Below are positions 34,200-44,844 of a DNA stretch of 64,000 nucleotides, one piece after another; within the stretch, counting starts at the first letter, position 1; every line of letters starts with the position of its first letter. The position numbers were made by a program, and so were the translations under genes. Source of the DNA: Prionace glauca (Eukaryota > Chordata > Chondrichthyes > Carcharhiniformes > Carcharhinidae); NCBI GenBank assembly GCA_037974335.1, contig CM075760.1, positions 18,029,059-18,093,058 of the forward strand. The letters run 5' to 3'. A model generated the notes under the pieces. It did not search any database, was not told the DNA's origin, and saw only the letters and a program-made list of their open reading frames with translations.

Positions 34200-34450
34200 A
34201 TTGCATGTAGAAATTTACATTGCCTGTCTCTACTCATATTAAACTAGACGTTTTATCTATTTGTACTAAATTAGACGCAATCTCTGTTTATATTAAACTT
34301 CACAATGTTTCTGTTTATCTTAAGCTAGATGTTGTCTCTATTTATATTAATTTAGATCTGTCTCTGCTTGTTTTAAACCAGATGAAGTCTTACTTTTGCA
34401 ATTGACCGTGTCCACGTTTATATTGCATTGGACGTGGTCTCAATTTTTAC
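34200..34450 (+). repeat. Degenerate minisatellite, about 25-29 bp period
   Basis: Units such as tgtctctactcatattaaac, aatctctgtttatattaaac, gttgtctctatttatatt and gtccacgtttatattgcatt. The small ORF across it shows a repeating VSxYIKLD pattern, which results from the unit length and is not evidence for a protein. Confidence 0.6.
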
Positions 34451-34734
34451 TGCGTTGTTCAATGACAGTAACGATGAAAGTGGTTGGGAGAACATAATTC
34501 TCTGCATCCTTATGTAAGTGCAAACTCTATGAGGTTTTGGGCACTGGAAAAGAAGATGCGATATCTAAAATCTACTTCTGCTGTCTGCATTGAAAATGGA
34601 CACCAAGTCCTGTGTAGCAGCACTGTCAACAAGAACAAAAACAAAGAAAATTACAGCACACGAAAAGGCCTTTCGGCCCAACAAGACTGCACCAACCAAA
34701 CACTGTCGATCTAATACTGCACATTTCTGGTAGC

Positions 34735-35010
34735 AAAGTAGTTAGCACTGTCTGTGTGGAGTTAGCACATTCTCCTCGTGTCTGCGTGGGTTTCCTCCGG
34801 GTGCTCCGGTTTTCTCCCACAGTCCAAAGATGTGTGGGTTAGGTTGATTGGCCATGCTAAAAAATTGCCCTTAACGTCCTGAGATGCGTAGTTAGAGGGA
34901 TTAGTGGGTAAATATTGGGGATATGGGGGCAGGGCCTGGGTGGGATTGTCGTCGGTGCAGACTCGATGAGCCGAATGGCCTTTTTCTGAACTGTAGGGTT
35001 TTTATGATTC
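34735..35010 (+). repeat. tRNA-derived SINE copy
   Basis: Well kept core: tctgcgtgggtttcctccgg, gtgctccggttttctcccac, agtccaaagatgtgtgggtt and a tail gactcgatgagccgaatggc. A reversed LINE-tail scrap (cctttcggcccaacaagac) precedes it at 34640-34700. Confidence 0.78.
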
Positions 35011-35014
35011 TAAC

Positions 35015-35660
35015 TAGGGGTCATAGTTTGAAGAAAGAGGAGTTAGCCTATTAGAACTGAAATGGGAAGAAATTTCTTCAGCCGAAGGGTGGTGAATGTA
35101 TAGAATTCACTACCACTATTTGAGACTAAAACGTTTTCCGATTTCAAGAAGAAAATAGATCTAGCTCTTGGGACTGAAGGGATCAAAGCATATGAGAGGA
35201 AAGAGGAATCAGGATATTAAATTTGATGATCAACCATGTTCAAATGAATGGCGGAGCAGGCTCGATGGGCTGAATGGCGTATTCCTGCTTCTATGTGTCT
35301 AATTCCTCCTGGAATTTTATTAGTTTCTGTGAGATCTCGTCTCACTGTTTTGAACTCTTTAAATAGAATTCTAACTGATTCATTCTCTACTGAAATGACA
35401 AAACTAACATCCCAAGAAACAGCCTGGTAACCCTTCTCTGCAATCCCTCTGTAGCGAGGACATCCTTTCTCGGATGAGGACGTCAAAGCTACACAAAATA
35501 CTCCAGGTGTGGCCCCACAATGCCCGATAGAATTGCAGCAAAACATCCCTATTCCTGTACTCAAACCCTCTTGCTATGAAGGTTAGCAAATCATTTTTCT
35601 TCTTTACTGCCTGCTGTAACTGCACGTTTACTTTCAGCGACTCACACGCGAGGACATCAG
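35015..35660. mobile_element. Two CR1-type LINE relics in opposite orientation
   Basis: 35015-35300 (plus) is a LINE 3' end (ggaagaaatttcttcagcc, gggtggtgaatgtatag, gcaggctcgatgggctgaatgg). 35301-35660 (minus) encodes SLKVNVQLQQAVKKKNDLLT and FEYRNRDVLLQFYRAL, part of a reverse transcriptase end similar to family A. Both are old. Confidence 0.65.
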
Positions 35661-35739
35661 GTTCTGGCTGAGCATCCATCTCTCACATGCTCTATCACTT
35701 TGGGGGGATAAGAAACTTCGAGCCCAAATTTTGAAATCA

Positions 35740-35860
35740 AAGTTTAGTAAAACTACCAAGATCACTGAGGTAATGATTAACAAGGTCCTGATCTCCGACA
35801 CCGCTGTGTATTTCAGTGCCATGAGTCCCCACCCTGCTGCAGAGATGTCGCGGGTCCCAG
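35740..35860 (+). pseudogene. V-segment relic (framework 3 end only)
   Basis: Reads TKITEVMINKVLISDTAVYF then SAMSPH. The D-T-A-V-Y-F turn of a V domain is clear, but Ser stands where the second Cys should be, and the rest of the V is not recognisable upstream. A decayed RSS may follow (CACCCTG, then TCAAAATTC 24 bases on). It is a relic of a TRA/TRD V. Confidence 0.45.
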
Positions 35861-35999
35861 TCAAAATTCCACAGCGACAACTCCAGAGACTGAGCAGCAG
35901 AGGGCGCTCTCACACCGGTGACGCGCAGCAACAATTCACGCAGCGGTGCGAGAGCCACAGGGATCTTTCTCAACCTGCAAATAATACAAAACACAACAA

Positions 36000-36365
36000 T
36001 AGATTGTGAGGTCCAATCGCAGAACTGTATTACTTTATGATTTCAATTCGCAACACATTAAAAATAGATTGCACAAGTACATCTGTGGAATCTTAATTGT
36101 TTACATGTTAATTGTCCTTTTTCCTTTCAATTTATTTTCCCACTCTTTTCCTTCCTGCCTCCAGTTTCCATTTTTCACTTGTAATTGCTTTGTTTTTTTT
36201 CCAATATTAGTTCAACGATTCAGAATCTGATTTTCTGCTCGGCATCTTAATCACTCCGGCAAAACTCCACTGAGCCACAAAACGAAGCTATCAGGCCAGG
36301 CCAATGAATAACAAAGATTCTCTCCCTTTCTTTCCACCGCCATCGGAATATTTCTTCGAATACGC
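36000..36365. other. Non-coding stretch
   Basis: T-rich sequence with no recognisable feature. Confidence 0.35.
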
Positions 36366-36369
36366 ACCA

Positions 36370-36610
36370 CTGGGTGGCACTTTGCCTCACAGCGCCGGGG
36401 CCTCTGGTCACTGCCTATGTGGAGTTTGCACTTTCTCGTCTGGGTTCTCCGGTTTCCCCTCACAGTCCAAAGTTAGGTTGATCGGCCATACTAAATTGCC
36501 CTTTAGTGTTAGGGAAACTAGTAGGGACTATGGGGACTGGGCCTCGGTGTGATTGCGAAGGATGTAGACTTAATGGGCCAAATAGCCTCCTTCTGCACTG
36601 TTTGCAATGG
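36370..36610 (+). repeat. SINE copy
   Basis: Contains gggtggcactttgcctcac, tggagtttgcactttctcg, ccctcacagtccaaagttag and a tail gcctccttctgcactgtttg. Confidence 0.7.
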
Positions 36611-36614
36611 TAAT

Positions 36615-37806
36615 TTAAATGCTTGAACCCAATTTGCTTCAATGTTTTGAAGAAGATAAAGTGGTCAATAATCATTACAAAAACACCCGCATTGTAGCAG
36701 GATTGGAGCCTGATATTGATCAGAGGCCAGAGCGAGTGAGAGAAGGTGTGTCTGATGTGGAAAAGGATATGAAAATGTGAATGAAAACCCATTGTGGGAG
36801 CTGTTTTCTGAATTATTACACTGTAATCATTTCAGCACCATATTCATTTCTTTTATGAATGGAAGTGACACCGAAAAGATTTTCCTAGCCGGCTGGTATT
36901 GAATTGTAGGTAATGAGGACAAGCTTTACATATCCTCAGGAGACTGTTTATCTGCTGTCTGAACTTTGCTCTCGTGTTTTGAACACACGGTTGTGGAGTT
37001 ACTAGAAGTGCTGACATTATTATCTCTTAAACAAATTCCAAATTCCGAGGGTCATGGCTCATTGAATACACGATAACTAACCCGATTGAAGTTAGTAATT
37101 TTAAACAGAGGTGCCATTGAGAGACGTTACATTAGAGGAAATGTGAAACCTTCAAGATTGTTCCACAGAATGTACAGTGACAACCAGTACCTTTGTCCAA
37201 TGCGGCAGGTATACTTTTTAAGCATATCGTCACAAACACATATCCCTTCCTTTGAACTATGTTGGGAAGGATTCCGTAGCTGATTATCAGACCCGCTGAA
37301 CGGCGGTAGAACCGCTCCTTCCTTGAATTGGGAGGTTCTCTTCGAACGGCAGGGTCGCTGACAATGTGATGAGTCAATCAAACACTCCGACATAAAATGC
37401 AATAAGTGTTCAATAATTGTCTCAGTGTTTCATGAGGGAAATCTCGCAGTCAAGGCTGAGCCGATGGTAAAGCTTAAACGGACTGATCCTGAATGAACCA
37501 AATCCTGGAGCAAGCCTGAGTTTGACGGTCACAATAATCAGAATCGGGTTTAACTGTCACCATCTGCTGTGGAAAACGGAAATATTCCTTCCATAAAGCA
37601 CTGACTGTTCCCCGGCTCTGAGTGTTTCCAACCATTGACAGCCAGCCACTGACAGCCAGCTCACCAGCCTGCCTATTCTCAATGTCACTGGGAACATCAG
37701 GAAGTGAAGTGAAAACATCCTGAGACTCACAGCAGATTACTGAGGGCGGGGTTTAGAACATGTCTTCAAAATCCCCAACTCCTCTTCCACAGAGCAGACA
37801 GAGACA
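36615..37806 (+). other. Upstream flank of the V at 37.8 kb
   Basis: No gene. The last 70 bases, with the motif TGAGGGCGGGGTTTAG at 37741-37756 and a CT-rich stretch, are the likely V promoter and 5' UTR. No TATA box is apparent. Confidence 0.4.
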
Positions 37807-37852
37807 ATGCGGCTGCTCAGCATCTGGGTTGTGTGGGCAATATTTCTGATAG
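37807..37852 (+). CDS. Leader exon of the V at 39.5 kb
   Basis: ATG at 37807 in context gagacaATG encodes MRLLSIWVVWAIFLI plus one base, ending at donor G|GTAAATG. The remainder base joins the two-base start of the V exon at 39467 to give Asp. The leader intron is 1614 bases long, compared with roughly 100-200 bases for the other V genes here, because it holds a LINE. Confidence 0.85.
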
Positions 37853-37967
37853 GTAAATGTGGACCAAACACATTTCAACTTTGTTTTTTACATTTTTGAA
37901 ACATGGTGTAAAACAAAATTTTCAACAGGCGCCGGTCAGATCTTTTTATATCTTTTTTATCTTTTTA

Positions 37968-39455
37968 AGTGCCGGAAGATTGGAAAACGGCTAATGTTCC
38001 GCCGTTGTTTAAGAAGGGTGCCAGGCAAAAGGCGGGGAATTATAGGCCGGTTAGTTTAACGTCTGTGGTATGTAAAATGTTAGAAACCGTCATTAAGGAG
38101 GAAATAGCGAGGCATCTTGAGGGGAATTGCTTGATAGGGCGGACGCAACACGGTTTAATTAAAGGGAAGTCGTGTCTGACAAATTTACTGGAGTTCTATG
38201 AGGATGTGTCTAGGGCAGTGGATGGAGGAGAACCGGTGGATGTGGTCTTTCTGGATTTTCAGAAGGCGTTTGACAAGGTACCTCACAAGAGGTTATTGCA
38301 GAAGGTCAGGGGACATGGAGTTGGGGGTAGGGTGTTAGCGTGGATAGAGGATTGGTTGTCAAATAGGAGGCAGAGAGTGGGGGTCAATGGATGCTATTCG
38401 GATTGGCGGTTGGTGACTAGTGGGGTGCCCCAGGGGTCGGTGCTGGGGCCTCAGCTATTTACCATTTATATAGATGATCTGGAGGAGGGAACCGAGTGCA
38501 GGGTGTCGAGATTTGCTGATGACACCAAGATTGGGGGAAAGGCAAATTGTGCGGAGGGTGTGGAGAGTCTGCAGAAGGATCTAGATAGGCTGGGCGAATG
38601 GGCCAGGAAATGGCAAATGGAATTTAATGTTGGCAAGTGTGAGGTGGTCCACTTTGGTAGGAGGAATGGTAGGAAGGACTATTACTTACGGGGCGAAAAA
38701 CTGCAGCAGGCGACGGTGCAGAGGGACCTCGGGGTCCTTGTGCATGAGTCGCAAAAACCCAGCTTGCAGGTGCAGCAGGTGGTCAGGAAGGCGAATGGGA
38801 TGCTGGCCTTCATAGCGAAGGGGATTGAATATAAAAGTAGGGAGGTCTTGCTGCAGCTGTATAGGGCATTGGTGAGGCCGCAGCTGGAGTACTGTGTGCA
38901 GTTTTGGGCGCCGCACCTGCGCAAGGATGTTTTGGCCCTGGAGGGAGTGCAGAGGAGGTTTACTCGGCTGATACCGGAGTTGAGGGGATTGAGCTATGAG
39001 GAGAGGCTGAATAAACTAGGCTTGTACTCGTTAGAGTTTAGAAGAATGAGGAGAGATCTCATTGAGACGTATAAGATGATGAATGGGATGGATAGGATAG
39101 AGGTGGAGAGACTGTTCCCGCTCAAAAAAGACAGTAGGACTAGGGGGCACAGCCTCAAGATAAAGGGGGGGGGCGGTTTAGAACAGAGTTGAGGAGGAAC
39201 TTCTTCACTCAAAGGGTGGTGAATCTCTGGAATTCTCTGCCCGTTGAAGTGGTGGAGGCTGCCTCACTAAATATTTTTAAGAAACGGGTTGATGGGTTTT
39301 TGATAAGAGAAGGGATTAAGGGTTATGGGGAGAGGGCGGAAAGGTGTAGCTGAGTCACGACAGATCAGCCATGATCTTATTGAATGGCGGGGCAGGCTCG
39401 AAGGGCCAGATGGCCTACTCCTGCTCCTATTTCTTATGTTCTTATGTTCTTATAT
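37968..39455 (+). mobile_element. CR1-type LINE, family A, inside a V leader intron
   Basis: A 407-codon open frame (37969-39192) begins MPEDWKTANVPPLFKKGAR and runs through PVSLTSVVCKMLETV, VFLDFQKAFDKVPHKR, GVPQGSVLGPQLFTIYI, FADDTKIGG and LVRPQLEYCVQFWAPHL. The frame is lost in a G-run near 39165, and the last coding part and the atgttctt tail follow. It is 5'-truncated, so no endonuclease is present. It lies in the same orientation as the V gene. Near identity to the copies at 18 and 44 kb indicates a young insertion. It does not touch the donor (37853) or the acceptor (39466), and its end is only 11 bases from the acceptor. Confidence 0.9.
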
Positions 39456-39466
39456 TTGTTTTTCAG

Positions 39467-39779
39467 ATCTGATTCATGGAGATTCTGTCACTCAGTCGCC
39501 TTCCTCAGATGATGGGACAGAAGGAGAAGCGGTGACTTTAAATTGTAAATATGATACTAAACAGAGCGGCTACTATCTATACTGGTACCGGCAGCACCCA
39601 GACTCACAGTCTGAGTTTATATTGAAAAAATACTCGGGAGGCAGTGAACACAAACCCGATTTTGCCAAAAGCAAAATCTGTTTCTCTGTTGAGCTCCAGA
39701 CTGAGAATAAATTCACCAGTTTAACTGTCCGGGACCTGAAGCTGGCTGACGCCGCTGTGTATTACTGCGCTTTCGGACT
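39467..39779 (+). CDS. TCR alpha/delta V exon, apparently functional
   Basis: After acceptor tttgtttttcag the exon reads DLIHGDSVTQSPSSDDGTEG, EAVTLNCKYDTKQSGYYLYW (first Cys and Trp), YRQHPDSQSEFILKKYSGG, KPDFAKSKICFSVELQTEN and LTVRDLKLADAAVYYCAF. All hallmark residues are present with no stop, and 11 bases separate the second Cys codon from the heptamer. The WYRQHPDSQSEFIL framework 2 and FAKSK stretch are typical of alpha/delta V. It is in the opposite orientation to the NAR-TCR block and to the V at 12 kb. The only oddity is the LINE in its leader intron. Confidence 0.9.
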
Positions 39780-39818
39780 CACAGTGACAGAAAACAAGCT
39801 CAGCCCTGTACAAAACTG
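39780..39818 (+). promoter_or_regulatory. 23-RSS of the V at 39.5 kb
   Basis: Perfect heptamer CACAGTG (39780-39786), 23-base spacer, nonamer ACAAAACTG (39810-39818), 6 of 9 consensus with the ACAAAA start. Confidence 0.83.
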
Positions 39819-39831
39819 TTCTTCTTTTTAG

Positions 39832-40149
39832 TGCAGAATGCAGCTGCTGTCTGTTGTCGCTTGTGTAAAATCGCGGTCGATGTTGCCACAATGCACAGAG
39901 AAAGGAAACCAAAACAACTTCAAATGAAACTGTTCCCAGGAGCAACTTCACAAACACATTGTCGATTTCAATCCGACAAACGGATCAGCACAGAGTCAGA
40001 TTTGAAGATGCCCGTTGTAATTTAGTAATTTGTTCTCTGCCCTCAGGATGTTTTCGCCCCACTTCCGTCTGTGTCTCTGGTTCTTTGTGACCAGTAGGTA
40101 GTAATCTCGGGCTGACTCGGAAGAAAAGGGTCTGAAGGGGGCATAGATG
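39832..40149. other. Non-coding stretch
   Basis: Flank between the V RSS and the next LINE; nothing recognised. Confidence 0.35.
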
Positions 40150-42606
40150 GGGACTGCAATGCACGGCATTGTGGGGGAGGGGCGGAGCAGGGTTTGAAAT
40201 GCGTATACTTTAATGCGAGGAGTATTCGCAATAAGGTGGATGAACTTGCAGCGTGGACCAGTACCTGGGACTTCGATGTTGTGGCCATTTCAGAGACTTG
40301 GATAGAGCAGGGTCAGGAATGGATGTTGCAGGTCCCGGGGTACAAATGCTTTAGTCGGAGTAGAGAAGGAGGTAGAAGGGAGGGGTGGGGTAGCATTATT
40401 GGTCAAGGACTGTATCTCAGTGTCAGAGAGGAACTTTGATGAGGACTTGTCTGTTGAGGTAGTATGTGCGGAGATTAGAACTAGGGGAGGAGAGGTCACC
40501 CAGTTGGGAGTCTTTTATAGACCTCCAAAAAGTTCTAGTGAGGTTGAGGAAAGGATTGCGGAGACGATCCTTGTTAGGAGTGAAAGTAATAGGGTAATTG
40601 TTATGGGGGACTTTAACTTTACTCATGTTGATTGGAATTGCTATAGCTCTAGCTCGTTAGAGGGGTGAGTTTTTGTTCAAAGTGTGCAGGAAGGTTTTTT
40701 GACTCAGTATGTAGATAGCCCGACTAGAGGTGCGGCTATATTGGATTTGGTGCTGGGTAATGAGCCAGACCAGGTGCTAGACTTGGAAGTTGGTGTGCAT
40801 TTTGGGGATAGTGACCACAATTCGATTACGTTTACCTTAGTGATGGAAAGGGATAGGCATGAACCTCGGGTCAGTAGTTTCAGCTGGGGGAAGGGTAATT
40901 ATGAGGCTATTAGAAGAGAATTAGGAAGCATTGGTTGGACTAGGAGATTACAGGGACTGGGAACATCCGAGATGTGGAGATGTTTCAAGGAGCACTATTG
41001 CGGGTCTGTGATAGGTATATCCCTGTCAGGCAGGGAGGATTTGGTAGGCCCAGGGAACCGTGGTGCACTAAAAAAGTTGATTCGTTGGTGAGGAAGAAAA
41101 AGGAGGCTTATGTTCGGATGAGGCTTGAGGGCTCAGGTAGTGCATTAGAAAGTTTTAGATTGGCTAGGAGGGAGTTGAAGAGGGAGTTAAGAAGGGCTAA
41201 AAGAGGACATGAGATGACTTTGGCTGATAGGATTAAGGAGAACCCCAAGGCATTTTACAGGTATGTCAAGAACAGAAGGTTGGTTAGGGCAAGATTAGGG
41301 CCAGTTACAGACAGTAGAGGGAAGTTGTGTGTGGAACCGGAGGAGATTGGAGAGGCGTTGAACCAATATTTCTCTTCGGTGTTCACGCAAGGGGACATGA
41401 ATGTAGCTGAGGAGGACACTGGGGTGCAGGGGTGTAAAATAGATAATATTGCAGTTGATACGGGGGATGTGCTGGATATTTTAGAGGATTTGAAAATAGA
41501 TAAGTCCCCTGGTCCGGATGGGATTTACCCTAGGATTCTTTGGGAGGCAAGAGGGGTGATTGCGAAGCCTCTGGCTCTGATCTTCAGGTCGTCGTTGGTC
41601 TCTGGTATAGGACTGGAAGATTGGAGGACAGCAAATGTTGTCCCATTGTTTAAGAAGGGGAGAAGGGACTTCCCTGGGAATTGTAGACCAGTGAGTCTTA
41701 CTTCTGTGGTGGGTAAGGTTTTGGAAAGGATTATTAGAGACAGGATTTATAGTTATTTGGAGAGTAATGAGTTGATTAGAGACAGTCAGCATGGTTTTGT
41801 AGCGGGTAGGTCATCCCTTACTAACCTTATCGAGTTCTTTCAGAAAGTGACCAAAGAGGTGGATAGGGGTAAGGCAGTTGATGTGGTGTATATGGATTTT
41901 AGCAAGGCGTTTGATAAGGTTCACTATGGTAGGCTTCTGCAGAAAATACAGATGTATGGGATTGGGGGTGATCTAGGTAATTGGATCAGGAATTGGCTAG
42001 CAGATAGGAGACAGAGAGTGGTGGTTGATGGGAAATATTCGTCATGGAGTTCGGTTACAAGTGGTGTGCCTCAGGGATCTGTTTTGGGGCCACTGCTGTT
42101 TGTAATTTTTATTAATGATCTGGATGAGGGTATAGTTGGGTGGATTAGTAAGTTTGCTGATGACACCAAAGTCAGAGGTGTGGTAGATTGTGAGGAAGGG
42201 TGTCATAGTTTGCAGGGTGACTTAGAAAGGTTGCAGAGCTGGGCTGTGAGGTGGCGGATGGAGTTTAATGTGGAGAAGTGTGAGGTAATTCATTTCGGTA
42301 GGAATAACAGATGTGTTGAGTATAGGGCTAACGGGAGGGCTTTGAATAGTGTGGAGGAGCAGAGGGATCTAGGTGTATGTGTACATAGATCCCTGAAAGT
42401 TGGGAATCAAGTAGATAAGGTTGTTAAGAAGGCACACGGTGTCTTGGCGTTTATTGGTAGGGGGATTTAATTTAGGAGTCGCAGCGTCATGATGCAACTG
42501 TACACAACTCTGGTGCGGCCACACTTGGAGTTTTGTGTACAGTTCTGGTCCCCACATTACAGTAAGGATGTAGAGGCTTTGGAGAGGGTGCAGAGGAGGT
42601 TTAGGG
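40150..42606 (+). mobile_element. CR1-type LINE, family B, long copy with endonuclease and RT
   Basis: The endonuclease part begins KCVYFNARSIRNKVDELAAW, FDVVAISETWIEQGQEWML, followed in other frames by GVFYRPPKSS, VIVMGDFNFTHVDW and GDSDHNSITFT. A 498-codon frame (40974-42470) holds the RT: KAFYRYVKNRRLVRARLGP, LKIDKSPGPDGIYPRIL, VYMDFSKAFDKVHYGRLL, VTSGVPQGSVLGPLLFVIFI and KFADDTKVRG. The endonuclease part has at least two frame changes and a stop. The RT is intact to a stop at 42468 (GRGI, where the second copy reads GIEFRSRS). The 3' end is cut off at 42606. It is young: the second copy at 55.8-57.2 kb is nearly identical. Confidence 0.9.
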
Positions 42607-43947
42607 CAATATCTCCTCCTTTTTGATCTCAACATGACTCAAACTATCTGTGCATCCTTTCCCAGACTCATCATGCACGAAGTACTTCTCTTTAGTGAAT
42701 ACTGATGTGAAGTATTCAATACCTCGTCATTTCCCTGGATCCGCGCATAGAATCCCCCACCTGTCCTCGGGTGTGCCAACCCCCTCACTGGCTAAACTTT
42801 TGCCCTTTGTATATGTGTAAAACGCCTTCGGATTTTCTTCCATCTTGCGGCAAATTAATTCTCGTGACCCCTTTTCGCCCTCTTTATTCTTTGCTTAAGT
42901 TTCGTTTTACTTTCCTTGTATTTCATAATTGTTTTGTGTCTTCAAAGACTAGAAAAAATATTTTTTTTCCACTTTGACGAGGCTCATAATTTCTCTCATT
43001 TTACAATGTTCCCGAAATTTGCCATACCTACCCTTCATTCTCATTGGAATGTGCCAGTCCGGAATTCCTATCAACTTGAACTTGAAAGCCTCCCATGTGC
43101 CAGATGTTGATTTGTCCTCAAATATTTGCCCCAATTAACATTCTTCCGTTTCTGCCTAATATTGTTATAATTAGTCATCCGCTAGTTTAGTGTCTTTACT
43201 TGAGTATTACACTTACCTTTCTCTGTCCGGACCTTAACACTTACTGAGTTGTGCTCTCTGTTCCCCAACTGCTCCCCCACTGAAATGTCGACCACCTGTC
43301 CAGGCTGATTCCCTATTTCCAGGTCCAGTTCAGCCGCTTCCCTAGTTGGACTATCTGTATAATGTTTTGGGAAGGCCTCCTGGATGCTCCTTACAAACTC
43401 TGCCCCATCCACACACTCAGCACAAAATGAGTCCCTGTCAATTTTGAGGAAGTTAACTCTCCCACCACAACAACCCTGTTACTTTTACATCTTGCCAAAT
43501 TCTCATTCATATCTCTTTCTCAATCTCCCGCTAGTTGTTGGGAGGCCAATAGAAAATGCAGAATCTTGTGAGTACACCCTTCCTATTCCCGCACTCTACC
43601 CATACTGCCTCGCTGTATAAGCCATGCGAACTACATTGGGTGCATTCCTCCTGCAGTACTGCGCAATATTCTCCTTACCAGTCTTGAAAATGTCCCTCCC
43701 CTGTAACATCACTTTCTATCCTGCTTGAATAATCGGCATCCTTGTACGTTAAGCTGTAATTCCTCTCCTTTCCTTAACCAAGTCTCTGTAATAGCAGCAA
43801 CTTCACAGTTCCAAGAACGAATCCAAGCTCCAAGTCCATCAGCCTTACTTGTTACACTTTTTGTATTGAAACAAATGCACTTCAGCCTGCCGGGCCCGCT
43901 TTAATTAGGAGCCACACTATTTCTGTTCTTTCTCTGAGTTTTACTTC
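42607..43947 (-). mobile_element. LINE endonuclease-region fragment, family D, reverse
   Basis: The minus strand gives KCICFNTKSVTSKADGLGAW, EVAAITETWL, then DSPTREAAELDLEIGNQPGQ, VVDISVGEQLGNREHNSVSV and, lower down, a KNPKAFYTYTKGK-like stretch before the missing RT. These are the endonuclease and linker regions of another CR1-type LINE. It sits exactly between two plus-strand LINE fragments. Several frame changes show it is old. Confidence 0.65.
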
Positions 43948-43949
43948 AT

Positions 43950-44590
43950 AGCGAAGGGGATTGAATATAAAAGTAGGGAGGTCTTGCTGCAGCTGTATAG
44001 GGCATTGGTGAGGCCGCAGCTGGAGTACTGTGTGCAGTTTTGGGCGCCGCACCTGCGCAAGGATGTTTTGGCCCTGGAGGGAGTGCAGAGGAGGTTTACT
44101 AGGCTGATACCGGAGTTGAGGGGATTGAGCTATGAGGAGAGGCTGAATAAACTAGGCTTGTACTCGTTAGAGTTTAGAAGAATGAGGGGAGATCTCATTG
44201 AGACGTATAAGATGATGAATGGGATGGATAGGATAGAGGTGGAGAGACTGTTCCCGCTCAAAAAAGACAGTAGGACTAGGGGGCACAGCCTCAAGATAAA
44301 GGGGGGGGGCGGTTTAGAACAGAGTTGAGGAGGAACTTCTTCACTCAAAGGGTGATGAATCTCTGGAATTCTCTGCCCGTTGAAGTGGTGGAGGCTGCCT
44401 CGCTAAATATTTTTAAGAAACGGGTTGATGGGTTTTTGATAAGAGAAGGGATTAAGGGTTATGGGGAGAGGGCGGGAAGGTGGAGCTGAGTCACGACAGA
44501 TCAGCCATGATCTTATTGAATGGCGGGGCAGGCTCGAAGGGCCAGATGGCCTACTCCTGCTCCTATTTCTTATGTTCTTATGTTCTTACT
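43950..44590 (+). mobile_element. CR1-type LINE, family A, 3' fragment
   Basis: Starts abruptly at atagcgaaggggattgaat and encodes LLQLYRALVRPQLEYCVQFW, PELRGLSYEERLNKLGLYSL and GMDRIEVERLFPLKKDSRTR. It has the same G-run frame loss as the copy at 39.17 kb, and the usual tail. It is almost base-for-base the same as the 38-39 kb copy. Confidence 0.88.
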
Positions 44591-44639
44591 GGCCCTGTTC
44601 TCTAGTTCCACTTTAGCTAATTCACCTTTGCTTTATTCC

Positions 44640-44840
44640 CCTCTCCCTGGTAGATTTCCTTCCCTAAAGGACATCAGTGAAAGAAATTGGTCCTTTCGAC
44701 AATCAAATATGGTTTTGGGGTCATCAGTAGATTTTTATTTCCAGACAATTTTTATTTAATTCAAATTCCATCAGCTGCAGTGAGCGGATTCGTACCGAGA
44801 ACATTAACAACATGAGGAATCCATCCTGAAATTATGACAT
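44640..44840 (+). repeat. Dispersed SINE-like repeat
   Basis: Contains tggtagatttccttccctaa, aggacatcagtgaaagaaat and tcaaattccatcagctgcag; same family as 2.7 kb. Confidence 0.55.
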
Positions 44841-44844
44841 CAGT

